Positions 1-9,540 of a stretch of DNA of 39,006 bases are shown here, piece by piece (within the stretch, counting starts at the first letter, position 1; the number at the start of each line of letters is the position of its first letter). The notes beneath the pieces were generated by a model. That model ran no database searches, was not told where the DNA came from, and saw only the letters and a program-made list of their open reading frames with translations. This stretch comes from Clostridiales bacterium (GTDB lineage Bacteria > Bacillota > Clostridia > Oscillospirales > Butyricicoccaceae), in the NCBI GenBank assembly GCA_019418305.1, contig DYCA01000010.1, forward strand, positions 11,191 to 50,196, given 5' to 3'. The translations under genes and the position numbers were made by a program.

Positions 1-2
1 GG

Positions 3-2387
3 CTTTTATGCCTGCTGGCGATTCTGCCGATTGACGGCGTGCTGCTCGACTGGCTGCACCGCGGCATCGGCGCACTGATTGGCAAGGGCGGCTATCTGCT
101 GCCGTTTGCGCTGCTCGCGCTGTCAGGCCTGCTGTTTGCGCGGCAAAAGGGGCCGGTGCGGCTGCGCGGTACGAGCATCGCGCTGCTGCCGCTGTTTATC
201 GGCAGCATTGTCCATGCGTTTGCCTGTGCAAATGAATATGATTTTTCCATGAAAACGCTGTTCGACCTGCTGACAACCGGCATGGAGGGGAAGTCCGGCG
301 GCTTGCTGGCGGGCGGCCTGTATATTGTGCTGGAGTGGGCGCTGTCCTCGGTTGGAGCGCTGCTGGTGCTGCTGGTGCTGACCGTCACGGCGATTCTGGT
401 CGCCTGCCGCATCACGCCGCAGGCGCTGCTGGAGATGTTCCGCCCGCCGGAATATGAGTATGAGGATGAAGAAGAGCGTGAGCGCTATGAGGCGCCGCGC
501 AAGCTGCCCAACGTACACGAGGCGGTCAATGCGCACGCGCAGCGCCGTGAGGAGCGCCGTGCGGCCCGCCGCAAGGCAGATATCGATATTCCGCTCGACA
601 CTGAGCCGCCCGGCGAAGACAAGCCGGGGGCGGACCCGGATGCGCCCGTGCGCCGCACGCATGGCGGCAAGCCGATGGCGCCGGATGAATATCTGCGCTC
701 TTTGAAGGAGGAAACCACGGGCGAGCAGGTGAGCATCCTCGACCTTGTGGAAAACCGTGAGGAGGAGCCGCCGGCCGAGCCTGCGTCCAAGCCGGAAAAG
801 ACGGAAAAGGCGGAAAAAATCAGTGAAAACGAGCAGGCGGAGCTGAGCGAGCAGATGGACGAGAGCCAGAAGGCGCCTGTGCCGGTGTATGACTATCCGC
901 CCATTGACCTGCTGAGCAAGGGAAAACATACCTCGGTTGCCGGTGCGGAAGCAGAGCTGAAGGAAAATTCCGAATGCCTGATTGATACGCTGGAATCGTT
1001 CAATATCGATGCACAGATTATCGGCATCGTGCGCGGCCCGTCGGTTACGCGGTTTGAGCTGACCATCCCGCGCGGTATCAAAATTTCGCGCATTACCGCC
1101 CTGTCGGACGATATTGCGCTGTCGCTGGGTGCGGCAAACGTGCGTATCGCGCCTATCCCGGATAAAATCGCGGTCGGCATCGAGGTGCCGAATAAGACGG
1201 TCAACACCGTGTTCATCCGCGAGTGTATTTCGTCTCCTGCGTTCACCAACGCGCGCAGCCGCCTGTCCTTTGCCGTCGGTAAGGACATCACCGGCAAGCC
1301 GGTTATCGGGGATATTGCCAAGATGCCGCATATGCTGATCGCCGGCACCACCGGTTCGGGTAAATCTGTGTGCATCAACTCGATGCTGATTTCGCTTTTG
1401 TACAAGTCCACGCCCGAAGAGGTGCGCCTGATTATGGTCGACCCCAAGATGGTCGAGCTGGGCAACTATAACGGTATCCCGCACCTGCTGATTCCGGTCG
1501 TGACCGATCCGAAAAAGGCGGCGGGTGCGCTCAACTGGGCGGTTGGCGAGATGGAACGGCGCTACAAGCTGTTTGCCGACCATCAGGTGCGCAATCTGGT
1601 CGGTTATAACGACCTGATGCGCGCCGAGCGCGCCAAGGCCGAGCAGGAGGAGGGCGGCACGCCTGAGCAGTATCAGGTGCTGCCGCAGATCGTCATTGTC
1701 ATCGACGAGCTGGCCGATCTGATGATGGTCGCCGCCAAGGAGGTCGAAACCTCGATTTGCCGTATCGCGCAGAAGGCGCGCGCGGCGGGCATGCATCTGG
1801 TTGTTGCGACGCAGCGCCCCTCGGCGGATGTCATCACCGGCATCATGAAGGCGAACATCCCGTCCCGTATCGCGTTTGCGGTGGCCAGCCAGATTGAGTC
1901 GCGTATCATTCTGGATACGACCGGCGCGGAAAAGCTCATCGGCAAGGGCGATATGCTGTATGCGCCGCTGGGCGAAGGCAAGCCCACCCGTGTGCAGGGC
2001 TGCTTTATCTCGTCCGACGAAATTGAAGCGGTTATCGCGCATATCAAGCAGACGAGCACTGCCGAATATAATGAGGAGATCCTCGAACATATCGAGCGTC
2101 AAGCCGAACAGGTGGACAGCAAGGGCGGCGGCGCGTCCGGCGATGCGGGCGGTGACGAGGACGAGATGATTGAGGAAGCGATCGACGTTATCATGGACTG
2201 TCGGCAGGCGTCCACGTCCATGCTGCAGCGTCGGCTCAAGCTGGGCTATGCGCGTGCCGCGCGTATCATCGACCAGATTGAGGAACGCGGCATCATCGGG
2301 CCGTCGGAAGGCTCCAAGCCGCGGCAAATCCTGATAACCAGAGATGAGTGGCAGGAAATGAAGCTGCGGCGGCACGATATCCCATAA
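3..2387 (+). CDS. ftsK: DNA translocase FtsK/SpoIIIE (5' end outside the window)
   Basis: Membrane-anchored hexameric DNA pump that moves chromosomal DNA through the closing septum at division or sporulation. The frame is open to the left edge, so the true start lies upstream; 794 residues are visible. In order: hydrophobic membrane segments (about the first 130 residues), a charged Glu/Lys/Pro-rich linker, the alpha/beta ATPase core with Walker A AGTTGSGKS (Lys codon at 1362) and Walker B IVIVIDELADLM (about 1690-1730), and a C-terminal gamma winged helix (from about 2165) that reads KOPS-type sequences. The family assignment is secure. FtsK and SpoIIIE cannot be told apart from sequence alone. 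A ribosome-binding site for the next gene follows 6 nt after the stop, so the two may be co-transcribed. Confidence 0.96.
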   Translation, partial: LLCLLAILPIDGVLLDWLHRGIGALIGKGGYLLPFALLALSGLLFARQKGPVRLRGTSIALLPLFIGSIVHAFACANEYDFSMKTLFDLLTTGMEGKSGGLLAGGLYIVLEWALSSVGALLVLLVLTVTAILVACRITPQALLEMFRPPEYEYEDEEERERYEAPRKLPNVHEAVNAHAQRREERRAARRKADIDIPLDTEPPGEDKPGADPDAPVRRTHGGKPMAPDEYLRSLKEETTGEQVSILDLVENREEEPPAEPASKPEKTEKAEKISENEQAELSEQMDESQKAPVPVYDYPPIDLLSKGKHTSVAGAEAELKENSECLIDTLESFNIDAQIIGIVRGPSVTRFELTIPRGIKISRITALSDDIALSLGAANVRIAPIPDKIAVGIEVPNKTVNTVFIRECISSPAFTNARSRLSFAVGKDITGKPVIGDIAKMPHMLIAGTTGSGKSVCINSMLISLLYKSTPEEVRLIMVDPKMVELGNYNGIPHLLIPVVTDPKKAAGALNWAVGEMERRYKLFADHQVRNLVGYNDLMRAERAKAEQEEGGTPEQYQVLPQIVIVIDELADLMMVAAKEVETSICRIAQKARAAGMHLVVATQRPSADVITGIMKANIPSRIAFAVASQIESRIILDTTGAEKLIGKGDMLYAPLGEGKPTRVQGCFISSDEIEAVIAHIKQTSTAEYNEEILEHIERQAEQVDSKGGGASGDAGGDEDEMIEEAIDVIMDCRQASTSMLQRRLKLGYARAARIIDQIEERGIIGPSEGSKPRQILITRDEWQEMKLRRHDIP

Positions 2388-2407
2388 CCATGCAAGGAGG
2401 AATCCCT

Positions 2408-2917
2408 ATGTCTTTTATAAAAATCAACATCGCAGAACAGAGTTTTAACCCGTTTGAGTTAATCAGCAAGCAGTGGATGCTGATTTCCGCCGGTACAGAG
2501 GAAAAGTGGAATACCATGACCGCCAGCTGGGGCGGCGTGGGCGTCATCTGGGGCAAACCCTCGGCAACCTGTTATATCCGCCACAGCCGTTATACCAAGG
2601 AGTTTGTTGATAACTCGGAGTATTATACGCTGTCTTTTTTACAGGATGGCCACCGCGACGCCTTGAACCTGCTGGGCACCAAGTCCGGCCGCGATATCGA
2701 TAAGATGCATGACAGCGGCCTGACGCCGGTCATGGTGGACGGGCAACCAGCTTTTGCCGAGGCGGAGTTGGTGCTGGTTTGCCGTAAGCGCTGCAAGAGC
2801 GAAATTGCACCCGAGGACATTCTTCAGCAGGAGACGCTCGACAGATGGTATGGCGATAAGGATTACCATACTATGTATATCGGGGAAATTGTCGCGGCGT
2901 ATCGAGCGGAAAAATAA
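2408..2917 (+). CDS. flavin reductase-like FMN-binding protein
   Basis: A 169-residue protein of the flavin reductase-like (split-barrel FMN-binding) family, whose members bind FMN and reduce it or act as small flavoenzymes. Typical features are the N-terminal NTMTASWGGVGVIWGKPSA stretch, then ATCYIRHSRYTKEFVDNSEY, and the later LVCRKRCKSEI region. The ATG at 2408 was chosen because AAGGAGG (2394-2400) precedes it by 7 nt; an upstream in-frame start would overlap ftsK. The substrate is unknown. Proteins like this often occur alone in Clostridia and are annotated only as flavin reductases. Confidence 0.85.
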   Translation: MSFIKINIAEQSFNPFELISKQWMLISAGTEEKWNTMTASWGGVGVIWGKPSATCYIRHSRYTKEFVDNSEYYTLSFLQDGHRDALNLLGTKSGRDIDKMHDSGLTPVMVDGQPAFAEAELVLVCRKRCKSEIAPEDILQQETLDRWYGDKDYHTMYIGEIVAAYRAEK

Positions 2918-3033
2918 AAAACGTCACAGATTGTTCACCAAACCGACAAGCCTTCGGGCCTATACTGGAAGAAGGACGGCGGCGGAGCATGTCTCCGCTG
3001 TCTGTATTCAGCCCGAAACCGGAGGGAATCGCA

Positions 3034-4677
3034 GTGAAAAAAAGAATATGCAGCCTGCTGCTGACAGCGGCGCTCATGTTGGGGTTGCTGCCAAGCGCAT
3101 TTGCAGGCTATGAAAACTTTACCGCGCAGACAACATACACGCCGGGACAGTTCACCGACGTGGCGGATAACGCCTGGTATGCGGATAATGTGCGCGCGGC
3201 CTATGAATATGGTCTGATTAACGGTCAGTCTGCCACCCGCTTTGCACCGGACAGCTCGCTGACCGTGGCGGAGGCCGTTAAGCTGGCAGCCTGTCTGCAC
3301 AGCATTTACAACACCGGCAGCGCGGAATTTGCATCCTCCTCCCCATGGTACCGGACCTATGTGGATTATGCGCTGCAAAACGGCATCCTGACCGCCGAGC
3401 GTTCGGACTATACGCAGCCGGCGTCGCGCGCGGTGTTTGCCTCCGTGCTGGCGGCGGCGCTGCCGGCCGATGCGCTGGGTGCCATCAATACGATTGAGGA
3501 CGGAGCAATTCCGGATGTATCGAGCTCCGCATCCTATGCAGATGCGGTTTACCAGCTGTATCGCGCCGGCGTGCTGACCGGCTCGGACAGTGCAGGCCGT
3601 TTTATGCCGTCCAGCACAATTAAGCGCAGCGAGGCCGCCGCTATCGTCACCCGCATGGCGGACCCCAGCCTGCGGCGCACGTTCTCGCTCGCGGTATCGA
3701 CCGAACTGACGGCGAGTGAAATTTTTGAGCGCTGTATGCCGGCAGTATTCAAGCTCTATTCTTATGATGCGCGCGGCAATGTGCTCAGTATGGGCAGCGG
3801 CGTAATCATCAGCGCGAACGGCGATGCAGTCACCTGCGGGCATATCGCCAACGGGGTGCAGCGTCTGGTCGCGGAAATGAAGGACGGCACCAAGCGGGAG
3901 GTCACCATATACGACATTGACACAACCGCGGATATCTCGCATATTCGCGTGGTGGGCAGCGGTCTGCCCTATCTGGAAACCTCAACCGATGTGCAGACCG
4001 GGGATACCGTGTATGCGCTCGGGTATCCCGGCGGCGGCAGTGCGAAGGTGACCAGCGGCGTGGTGACCAATCCGCGCAATCAGGACTACCTTACCACGCT
4101 GATTGAGAGCACCGCTTCGGTCATCAGCGGCAATTCGGGCGGCGCGCTTGTGGATGGACAAGGCCGTCTGATCGGCGTTACGGTCAGCAGCCGCGGCAGC
4201 GGTACACCCTCGTATTCGGTTCCGATTTCGGTTTTGGAGACGCTGGAGGGAAGTACAGCGGTCAGCCCGGCGGTTTATACCAGCACGCACCAGCCGGATG
4301 CATCCAATTGCTATGCCAAGCTGTATCCTGTGCCGGATTTTGGAGCGATTACCGGCGTGCCGCTGCTCGGCAGCGTTAAGGATCGCGGCACAACGTATTT
4401 TTATTACCGTTTATCCGACCTGAGCGGGGACGGCACGCAGCAGATGCTGCAATACTTTGCCGCGCTCAACGGCAATACCTTTTATCAGTTCTCGGACGGT
4501 GTATTCACCTCCTCGGCGGGGTATCTGCTGTCCGTTAAGATGGTGGAAACAAATTATCGTGGGGTGCAGGCATTGGGCATCTGTGTGTCCGGTATCTCCT
4601 CGCAGCCGATCGGCGGCCTTGTACAGGCCGCCGATCTTTCTTTTGCAGGTATTTGTGCATCCTGCGGCTTTTCATGA
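3034..4677 (+). CDS. exported SLH-domain trypsin-like serine protease
   Basis: Predicted cell-surface protease of 547 residues. The GTG start at 3034 has GGAGGG 7 nt upstream and begins a classic signal peptide (KKRICSLLLTAALMLGLLP, cleavage near SAFA). SLH-type repeats follow (FTDVADNAWYADNVRAAYEY and two more up to about residue 215) and should bind secondary cell-wall polymer. The C-terminal half is an HtrA/trypsin-like domain with a full triad: His270 in TCGHIANG, Asp300 in TTADISHIRV and Ser368 in GNSGGAL. No PDZ domain is apparent, unlike DegP/HtrA. About 150 residues after the protease domain are unassigned. Its substrate is unknown; a role in surface-protein processing is inference. 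Confidence 0.88.
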   Translation: MKKRICSLLLTAALMLGLLPSAFAGYENFTAQTTYTPGQFTDVADNAWYADNVRAAYEYGLINGQSATRFAPDSSLTVAEAVKLAACLHSIYNTGSAEFASSSPWYRTYVDYALQNGILTAERSDYTQPASRAVFASVLAAALPADALGAINTIEDGAIPDVSSSASYADAVYQLYRAGVLTGSDSAGRFMPSSTIKRSEAAAIVTRMADPSLRRTFSLAVSTELTASEIFERCMPAVFKLYSYDARGNVLSMGSGVIISANGDAVTCGHIANGVQRLVAEMKDGTKREVTIYDIDTTADISHIRVVGSGLPYLETSTDVQTGDTVYALGYPGGGSAKVTSGVVTNPRNQDYLTTLIESTASVISGNSGGALVDGQGRLIGVTVSSRGSGTPSYSVPISVLETLEGSTAVSPAVYTSTHQPDASNCYAKLYPVPDFGAITGVPLLGSVKDRGTTYFYYRLSDLSGDGTQQMLQYFAALNGNTFYQFSDGVFTSSAGYLLSVKMVETNYRGVQALGICVSGISSQPIGGLVQAADLSFAGICASCGFS

Positions 4678-4876
4678 AACTCTCCCGGCATTTCGTTTGA
4701 TTTCACAAAAAGTGCGCTAAAAGTGCCAATTATGATAAAATTGTTAATTTTTTTGTTTAAAAATGCGAAAGAAATGATAATATATACAAGTATAATCTCC
4801 TGATTTTTGCGGAAATAACAATAAAATCCATCAATTTGCACAAGAAGGAGAGGGCAAATCGGTGAATTCCTACAAT

Positions 4877-4905
4877 GGAACACAAAGCGTCCGGCATGCT
4901 ATAAT
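4877..4905 (+). promoter_or_regulatory. candidate sigma-A promoter for ppdK
   Basis: A perfect TATAAT lies at 4900-4905 with a weak -35 (GGAACA, 4877-4882) at 17 bp, about 60 bp before ppdK. A second candidate further up is TTGTTT (4753-4758), 17 bp, GATAAT (4776-4781). The rest of the 288-bp gap (4678-4965) is AT-rich and shows no gene. Confidence 0.5.
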
Positions 4906-4965
4906 ATTCTTGCGCGATTGAAGTGTGTTTAAGAGAGCACCAAACGAAATGGAGGAAAGACCCAA

Positions 4966-7596
4966 ATGAAGAAGTACGTTTACATGTTCCCGGAAGGCAA
5001 CGGAAAAATGCGTGAGCTGCTTGGCGGCAAGGGCGCGAATCTGGCCGAAATGACCGGACTCGGCATGCCCGTACCGCAGGGCTTTACCATCACCACCGAG
5101 GCCTGCACCCGGTATTATGAGGACGGCAAGACGATCTATCCGGACATTCAGGATCAGATTCTTGAGTACCTCGATAAATTGGAAAAGGTCACCGGCAAAA
5201 CACTGGGCGATCCGGAGAAGCCGCTTCTGGTTTCGGTTCGTTCGGGTGCGCGCGCTTCCATGCCTGGCATGATGGATACCATCCTGAACCTCGGCATGAA
5301 CGATGAAATCTGCGACGCAGTCGCAAAACTGACGAATAATCCGCGCTTTGCGCGTGACTCTTACCGCCGCTTCATTCAGATGTTCTCGGACGTCGTGATG
5401 GAGCTGCCCAAGTCCACCTTTGAGACCTTCATCGACCAGGTTAAGGAGAAGAAGGGCGTCAAGATGGACAACGAGCTGGATGCGGACGATATGAGCGAGC
5501 TTATCGTTCTGTTCAAGGACCACTACAAGAAGTCCCTTGGCGAGGACTTCCCGCAGGACCCCAAGAAGCAGCTGATGGAAGCGGTCCGCGCGGTATTCCG
5601 TTCGTGGGACAACCCGCGTGCTAACACCTACCGCCGCATGAACGACATCCCGCACTCTTGGGGTACCGCAGTTAACGTACAGTCCATGGTATTCGGCAAC
5701 ATGGGCGACACTTCCGGTACGGGCGTTGCGTTCACCCGCAACCCGGCAACCGGCGAAAAGAAGCTGTACGGCGAATTCCTGATGAATGCACAGGGCGAGG
5801 ACGTTGTGGCCGGTATCCGTACCCCGCAGCCGATTTCCGCACTGGCGGACACCATGCCCGAAGTGTATCAGCAGTTTGTGGATATTTCCTCCCGTTTGGA
5901 GCAGCACTACGGCGATATGCAGGATATGGAGTTTACCATTGAAAACGGCAAGCTCTATATGCTCCAGACCCGTAATGGCAAGCGTACCGCACAGGCGGCT
6001 CTCAAGGTTGCAGTTGACCTCGTGGACGAGGGCGTCTGCACCAAGGAGCAGGCCATCATGAAGGTGGAGCCGAAGCAGCTCGACGCGCTGCTGCATCCGA
6101 CCTTTGTTCCGGCGGCTCTGGAGGCAGCCACCCCGATTACCACCGGCCTGCCGGCATCTCCCGGTGCTGCCTGCGGCGCGGTATATTTCACCGCGGAAGA
6201 GGCTGCAGCGGCGCATAAGACCGGTCTCAAGGTTGTTCTGGTCCGTCAGGAGACCTCGCCGGAGGATATCGACGGCATGGCGGTTTCCGAAGGCATCATG
6301 ACTGCCCGCGGCGGCATGACCTCGCACGCAGCGGTTGTTGCACGCGGCATGGGCACCTGCTGCGTGGCCGGCGTCAACGGCATCAAGGTTTCCGAGGAAA
6401 ACAAGACCCTGACCTTTGCCGATGGCACGGTCGTCAAGGAAGGCGAGTTCATTTCGCTCGACGGCTCGACCGGTAACGTATATCTCGGCAAGATTGATAC
6501 GCAGGACGCGGAGCTGACCGGCGATTTCGGCCGCTTCATGGGCTGGGCGGACGAAATCCGCACGCTTATGGTCCGCACCAACGGCGATACCCCGCGCGAT
6601 GCAACGCAGGCGCGCAAGTTCGGCGCGGAAGGCATCGGCCTGTGCCGTACCGAGCATATGTTCTTTGAACCCGAGCGCATCAAGGCAGTGCGTGAGATGA
6701 TCATTTCCGATACCGCGGAGCAGCGCAAGACTGCGCTGGCAAAGATTCTGCCGATGCAGCGCGGCGACTTTGAAGCCATCTACCGCGCAATGGGCGGTCT
6801 GCCGGTAACCATCCGCCTGCTCGATCCTCCGCTGCATGAGTTCCTGCCGCAGGAGGATGAGGATATTCAGGAGTTGGCCAATGAGATGGGCATTCCGTTT
6901 GACAAGCTCAAGGGTAAGGTTGCCGACCTGCACGAGTTTAACCCGATGCTCGGCACCCGCGGCTGCCGTCTGGATGTGCTGTATCCGGAAATTGCCGAGA
7001 TGCAGACCGAAGCCATCATTTCCGCTGCGATCAACGTCTGGAAGGAAGACGGCCTGAAGATCACGCCCGAAATCATGGTGCCGCTGGTCAGCGAAATCAA
7101 CGAGCTGCGCTTTGTCAAGAAGGTCATCAAGGCCAAGGCGGATGCGCTGATTGAAGCATCCGGCCTCAAGATGAAGTATATGATTGGTACGATGATTGAG
7201 ACGCCGCGTGCGGCCGTAACTGCCAACGAAATTGCGCAGGAGGCTGAGTTCTTCTCCTTCGGTACCAACGACCTGACCCAGATGACTTACGGCTTCTCGC
7301 GTGACGACGTGGGCCGCATTTTGGAGACTTACTTCGAGAAGAAGATTCTCGAGTCCGACCCGTTTGCCCGTCTCGACCAGAACGGCGTCGGCAAGCTGAT
7401 CCGCTACGCAGTAGCAGAAGGCCGCCGCACCCGTCCGGATATCAAGCTGGGCATCTGCGGTGAGCACGGCGGCGACCTGTCCTCCGTTGAGTTCTGCCAC
7501 AATGTCGGCCTGAACTATGTTTCCTGCTCGCCCTTCCGTGTGCCGATTGCCCGTCTGGCGGCGGCGCAGGCTTCTGTCAAGAACCCCCGCAAGTAA
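4966..7596 (+). CDS. ppdK: pyruvate, phosphate dikinase
   Basis: Reversibly interconverts pyruvate + ATP + Pi and PEP + AMP + PPi in the cytoplasm, a PPi-linked glycolytic/gluconeogenic enzyme common in anaerobes. The 876-residue length is normal for the family. Domains in order: N-terminal ATP-grasp nucleotide-binding region (GGKGANLAEM near the start, SVRSGARASMPGMMDT), swivelling phosphohistidine domain with catalytic His454 in GGMTSHAAVVARGMG, and C-terminal PEP/pyruvate TIM barrel with Cys831 in GICGEHGGD. These positions agree with the well-studied Clostridium symbiosum enzyme. GGAGG at 4951-4955 supports the start. It appears monocistronic, ended by a strong terminator. The usual PPDK regulatory kinase gene is not in this window. 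Confidence 0.98.
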   Translation: MKKYVYMFPEGNGKMRELLGGKGANLAEMTGLGMPVPQGFTITTEACTRYYEDGKTIYPDIQDQILEYLDKLEKVTGKTLGDPEKPLLVSVRSGARASMPGMMDTILNLGMNDEICDAVAKLTNNPRFARDSYRRFIQMFSDVVMELPKSTFETFIDQVKEKKGVKMDNELDADDMSELIVLFKDHYKKSLGEDFPQDPKKQLMEAVRAVFRSWDNPRANTYRRMNDIPHSWGTAVNVQSMVFGNMGDTSGTGVAFTRNPATGEKKLYGEFLMNAQGEDVVAGIRTPQPISALADTMPEVYQQFVDISSRLEQHYGDMQDMEFTIENGKLYMLQTRNGKRTAQAALKVAVDLVDEGVCTKEQAIMKVEPKQLDALLHPTFVPAALEAATPITTGLPASPGAACGAVYFTAEEAAAAHKTGLKVVLVRQETSPEDIDGMAVSEGIMTARGGMTSHAAVVARGMGTCCVAGVNGIKVSEENKTLTFADGTVVKEGEFISLDGSTGNVYLGKIDTQDAELTGDFGRFMGWADEIRTLMVRTNGDTPRDATQARKFGAEGIGLCRTEHMFFEPERIKAVREMIISDTAEQRKTALAKILPMQRGDFEAIYRAMGGLPVTIRLLDPPLHEFLPQEDEDIQELANEMGIPFDKLKGKVADLHEFNPMLGTRGCRLDVLYPEIAEMQTEAIISAAINVWKEDGLKITPEIMVPLVSEINELRFVKKVIKAKADALIEASGLKMKYMIGTMIETPRAAVTANEIAQEAEFFSFGTNDLTQMTYGFSRDDVGRILETYFEKKILESDPFARLDQNGVGKLIRYAVAEGRRTRPDIKLGICGEHGGDLSSVEFCHNVGLNYVSCSPFRVPIARLAAAQASVKNPRK

Positions 7597-7715
7597 GAGT
7601 TCTGCCATTGACCATTGGATTTGATGAGGCGCAAACCTTCTGATAAATCCCATGGATAGGGCATAAAACCGTCAAAATGGCATGATTTGACCGTGGAGGT
7701 CTATCGCTAAACGCC

Positions 7716-7764
7716 AAAATCCCCGTACATTCCCGTTAGGGCAATGTACGGGGATTTTCGTTTT
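7716..7764 (+). terminator. intrinsic terminator after ppdK
   Basis: A perfect 16-bp stem AAAATCCCCGTACATT (7716-7731) and its complement (7743-7758) around an 11-nt loop, followed by CGTTTT. It lies between the convergent ppdK and FUSC genes and may serve both. Confidence 0.9.
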
Positions 7765-7802
7765 AGGCTACCTTCACCGCTGGATAACCAAGCGCAAAGC
7801 GG

Positions 7803-8873
7803 TTACTCTGTTTTTGGCGCAGGCAGAAATCGAATCGCCACCAGATGGTGAAGGATTGCTGCAAACATCAGGCCGAAGGTTACGCCCAGAATGGTATCCG
7901 CAATACGCAGGATCACAGCACCTTGCATTCCGTATATCCCTGTTCCCAGCATCAGCGCACCAAGGCAGTTCATTGCCGTCTTATACCGGTAATCAGTGCA
8001 AAAACCCAGACATAACCCTCCCAGCGGTCCCAGCAGTGAATGCAGGGATTCAGGTATTACCAAATACAGAATAAAAAACAGGCAGGAACCTGCGACAGCC
8101 CCTATGATTCGCTGACGAAAGCGGATGAAGGTATTGCTGGAATATGGATATTCCGATAACAGAGATGCACAGGCAAATCCCATCCACATAAACCGCTCTA
8201 CACCAAAGACCTGTCCAGCCGTCAGTACGAGGCTTACGCCAAGAGCCATGCGCAGCTGCCATAGGCAGACAGGTTTGGACAGATTAAACTTCTGTATCAC
8301 ATGATGGAACCGAATCGTTTTGTGCTGATGCCGATGCTTGACAAACAGGATTGCGCCACAGAGCAAATAACCTGCCAGTGCCAAAAGCCCGCGACGAATG
8401 AGAGCTTCTCCGACGACAGGGTTGCCCGTCAAATAAATGTAAGCAAAGCTATATAAACCGCCGTTTCCCATCTCAGGTCGCTGCGTCGTGATATAAAGGA
8501 GCGAAAAAAAGCAAACAAAGTGCAGTGGGATCAAAAAAAGCGGCGGAAGTAATGCTGCTGCACTTGGCGCCAGCACCAAAATAGCCAGCGCCGCCGCCAG
8601 AGTTAGGAGCGAGTCTTTGATGCAGTACTCAAAATTGACAAAACGGATGCCTAGCATGATGCAGAACAATGCCACGGCTAACGGGGTGTTGTCAGCGCCA
8701 AACACACTGGACAGCAAGCTGATAAATACAATGGCAAAAGCCACGATCAATACAGAACGTGCGGCCATCGCTGCCCAGTAATACATCTTTTCCTGCTTTG
8801 TATCGCAAGCAGCAATTTGCCGTTTGAGTATGGCAGGGTCCATCTGCAGCGCGTCATAAAATTTCATCTTCAT
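7803..8873 (-). CDS. FUSC-family / aromatic-acid-exporter-like membrane protein
   Basis: A 356-residue integral membrane protein with two sets of hydrophobic helices (about residues 35-180 and 205-345) separated by a basic cytoplasmic stretch (VKHRHQHKTIRFHHVIQKF). This layout is typical of FUSC proteins related to fusaric-acid or aromatic-acid exporters. The start at 8873 overlaps the upstream marR gene by 20 nt, so the two are translationally coupled. The pairing suggests an efflux function switched on by a small-molecule ligand of the regulator (inference). The ligand is unknown. Confidence 0.8.
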   Translation of the reverse strand: MKMKFYDALQMDPAILKRQIAACDTKQEKMYYWAAMAARSVLIVAFAIVFISLLSSVFGADNTPLAVALFCIMLGIRFVNFEYCIKDSLLTLAAALAILVLAPSAAALLPPLFLIPLHFVCFFSLLYITTQRPEMGNGGLYSFAYIYLTGNPVVGEALIRRGLLALAGYLLCGAILFVKHRHQHKTIRFHHVIQKFNLSKPVCLWQLRMALGVSLVLTAGQVFGVERFMWMGFACASLLSEYPYSSNTFIRFRQRIIGAVAGSCLFFILYLVIPESLHSLLGPLGGLCLGFCTDYRYKTAMNCLGALMLGTGIYGMQGAVILRIADTILGVTFGLMFAAILHHLVAIRFLPAPKTE

Positions 8874-9300
8874 GGATATTTGCCTTCCCTTTCTCTATAT
8901 GTGCGGCGAGTTTATCTGCATAATACATAAACATCTCAAAATCCTTGCCGGAACTGCGCCACAGGTCATAAAACGGCTGCAAAATGCTTTCATATCCTTT
9001 CTTCAATTCAGCAAGGCCGATCTCTGTGATAAATAGCTGGTAGCTTCGTTCATCTGTCGCTTTCCGCTGTTTGCATATGCAGTTTTTTTCATAGAGGGCC
9101 TTCAGGCAGCGGCTCACCGCTTCTTTTTTCATTCCGGTTCCCTGGCTGAGCAGAACAGGCGTATTTTGATCAGGCCGCAAATACAGATGTGCCAGCAGTT
9201 CGCATTCACTGACAGTCAGCGCAGATTTGCGCACAGGCAGCAAAGACCGCATGATTTTTTGCATCTGCTGCTGATAGTGAATCATATCTGTCCACTCCAT
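8854..9300 (-). CDS. MarR-family transcriptional regulator
   Basis: A 148-residue winged-helix regulator. The helix-turn-helix and wing read LTVSECELLAHLYLRPDQN, then GMKKEAVSRCLKALYEKNCI, then the wing RKATDERSYQLFIT. The ATG at 9300 was chosen because AAGGAG lies 7 nt upstream; a GTG 15 nt further up would place that ribosome-binding site inside the gene. It is first in a two-gene operon with the FUSC transporter and probably represses it and itself through the palindrome at 9323-9335. Confidence 0.88.
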   Translation of the reverse strand: MEWTDMIHYQQQMQKIMRSLLPVRKSALTVSECELLAHLYLRPDQNTPVLLSQGTGMKKEAVSRCLKALYEKNCICKQRKATDERSYQLFITEIGLAELKKGYESILQPFYDLWRSSGKDFEMFMYYADKLAAHIEKGKANIHEDEIL

Positions 9301-9322
9301 AAAGATCTCCTTCACAAAGTAA

Positions 9323-9363
9323 TTAACATTGTTAAATATATGCTACAAAATACTTTTTGTCAA
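9323..9363 (-). promoter_or_regulatory. sigma-A promoter and palindromic operator of marR-FUSC
   Basis: Read on the minus strand: TTGACA (9363-9358), 17 bp, TATATT (9340-9335). Immediately downstream is TTAAC-N3-GTTAA (9323-9335), a perfect inverted repeat touching the -10 and start point, placed where a MarR dimer would block transcription. Confidence 0.75.
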
Positions 9364-9472
9364 TAGCTGCAATAAAATAATCTGCCGTCTTGCTCTACGG
9401 TGCGAATCGTTCGGCGCTGCCCGAGTTATTGGACAAAACCGTGACAGATCTGTTGATTCGATGCTTTTGGTG

Positions 9473-9502
9473 TTGACAGACCGGTTTTTTACCTCGTATA
9501 AT
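9473..9502 (+). promoter_or_regulatory. sigma-A promoter of the redox operon
   Basis: TTGACA (9473-9478), 18 bp, TATAAT (9497-9502), about 40 bp before the TlpA-like gene. Both hexamers are consensus. Confidence 0.85.
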
Positions 9503-9540
9503 AAGACAAATCAACAAATCAACATTTTGGAGGGCGTTTC

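Noticed and set aside
123-2375. Long open frame antisense to ftsK
   Set aside because: Low-complexity Arg/His/Asp/Gln-rich translation typical of the shadow of a GC-rich gene; the plus-strand gene has all FtsK motifs.
4870-7653. 927-codon frame antisense to ppdK
   Set aside because: A shadow of ppdK, with no ribosome-binding site or family features.
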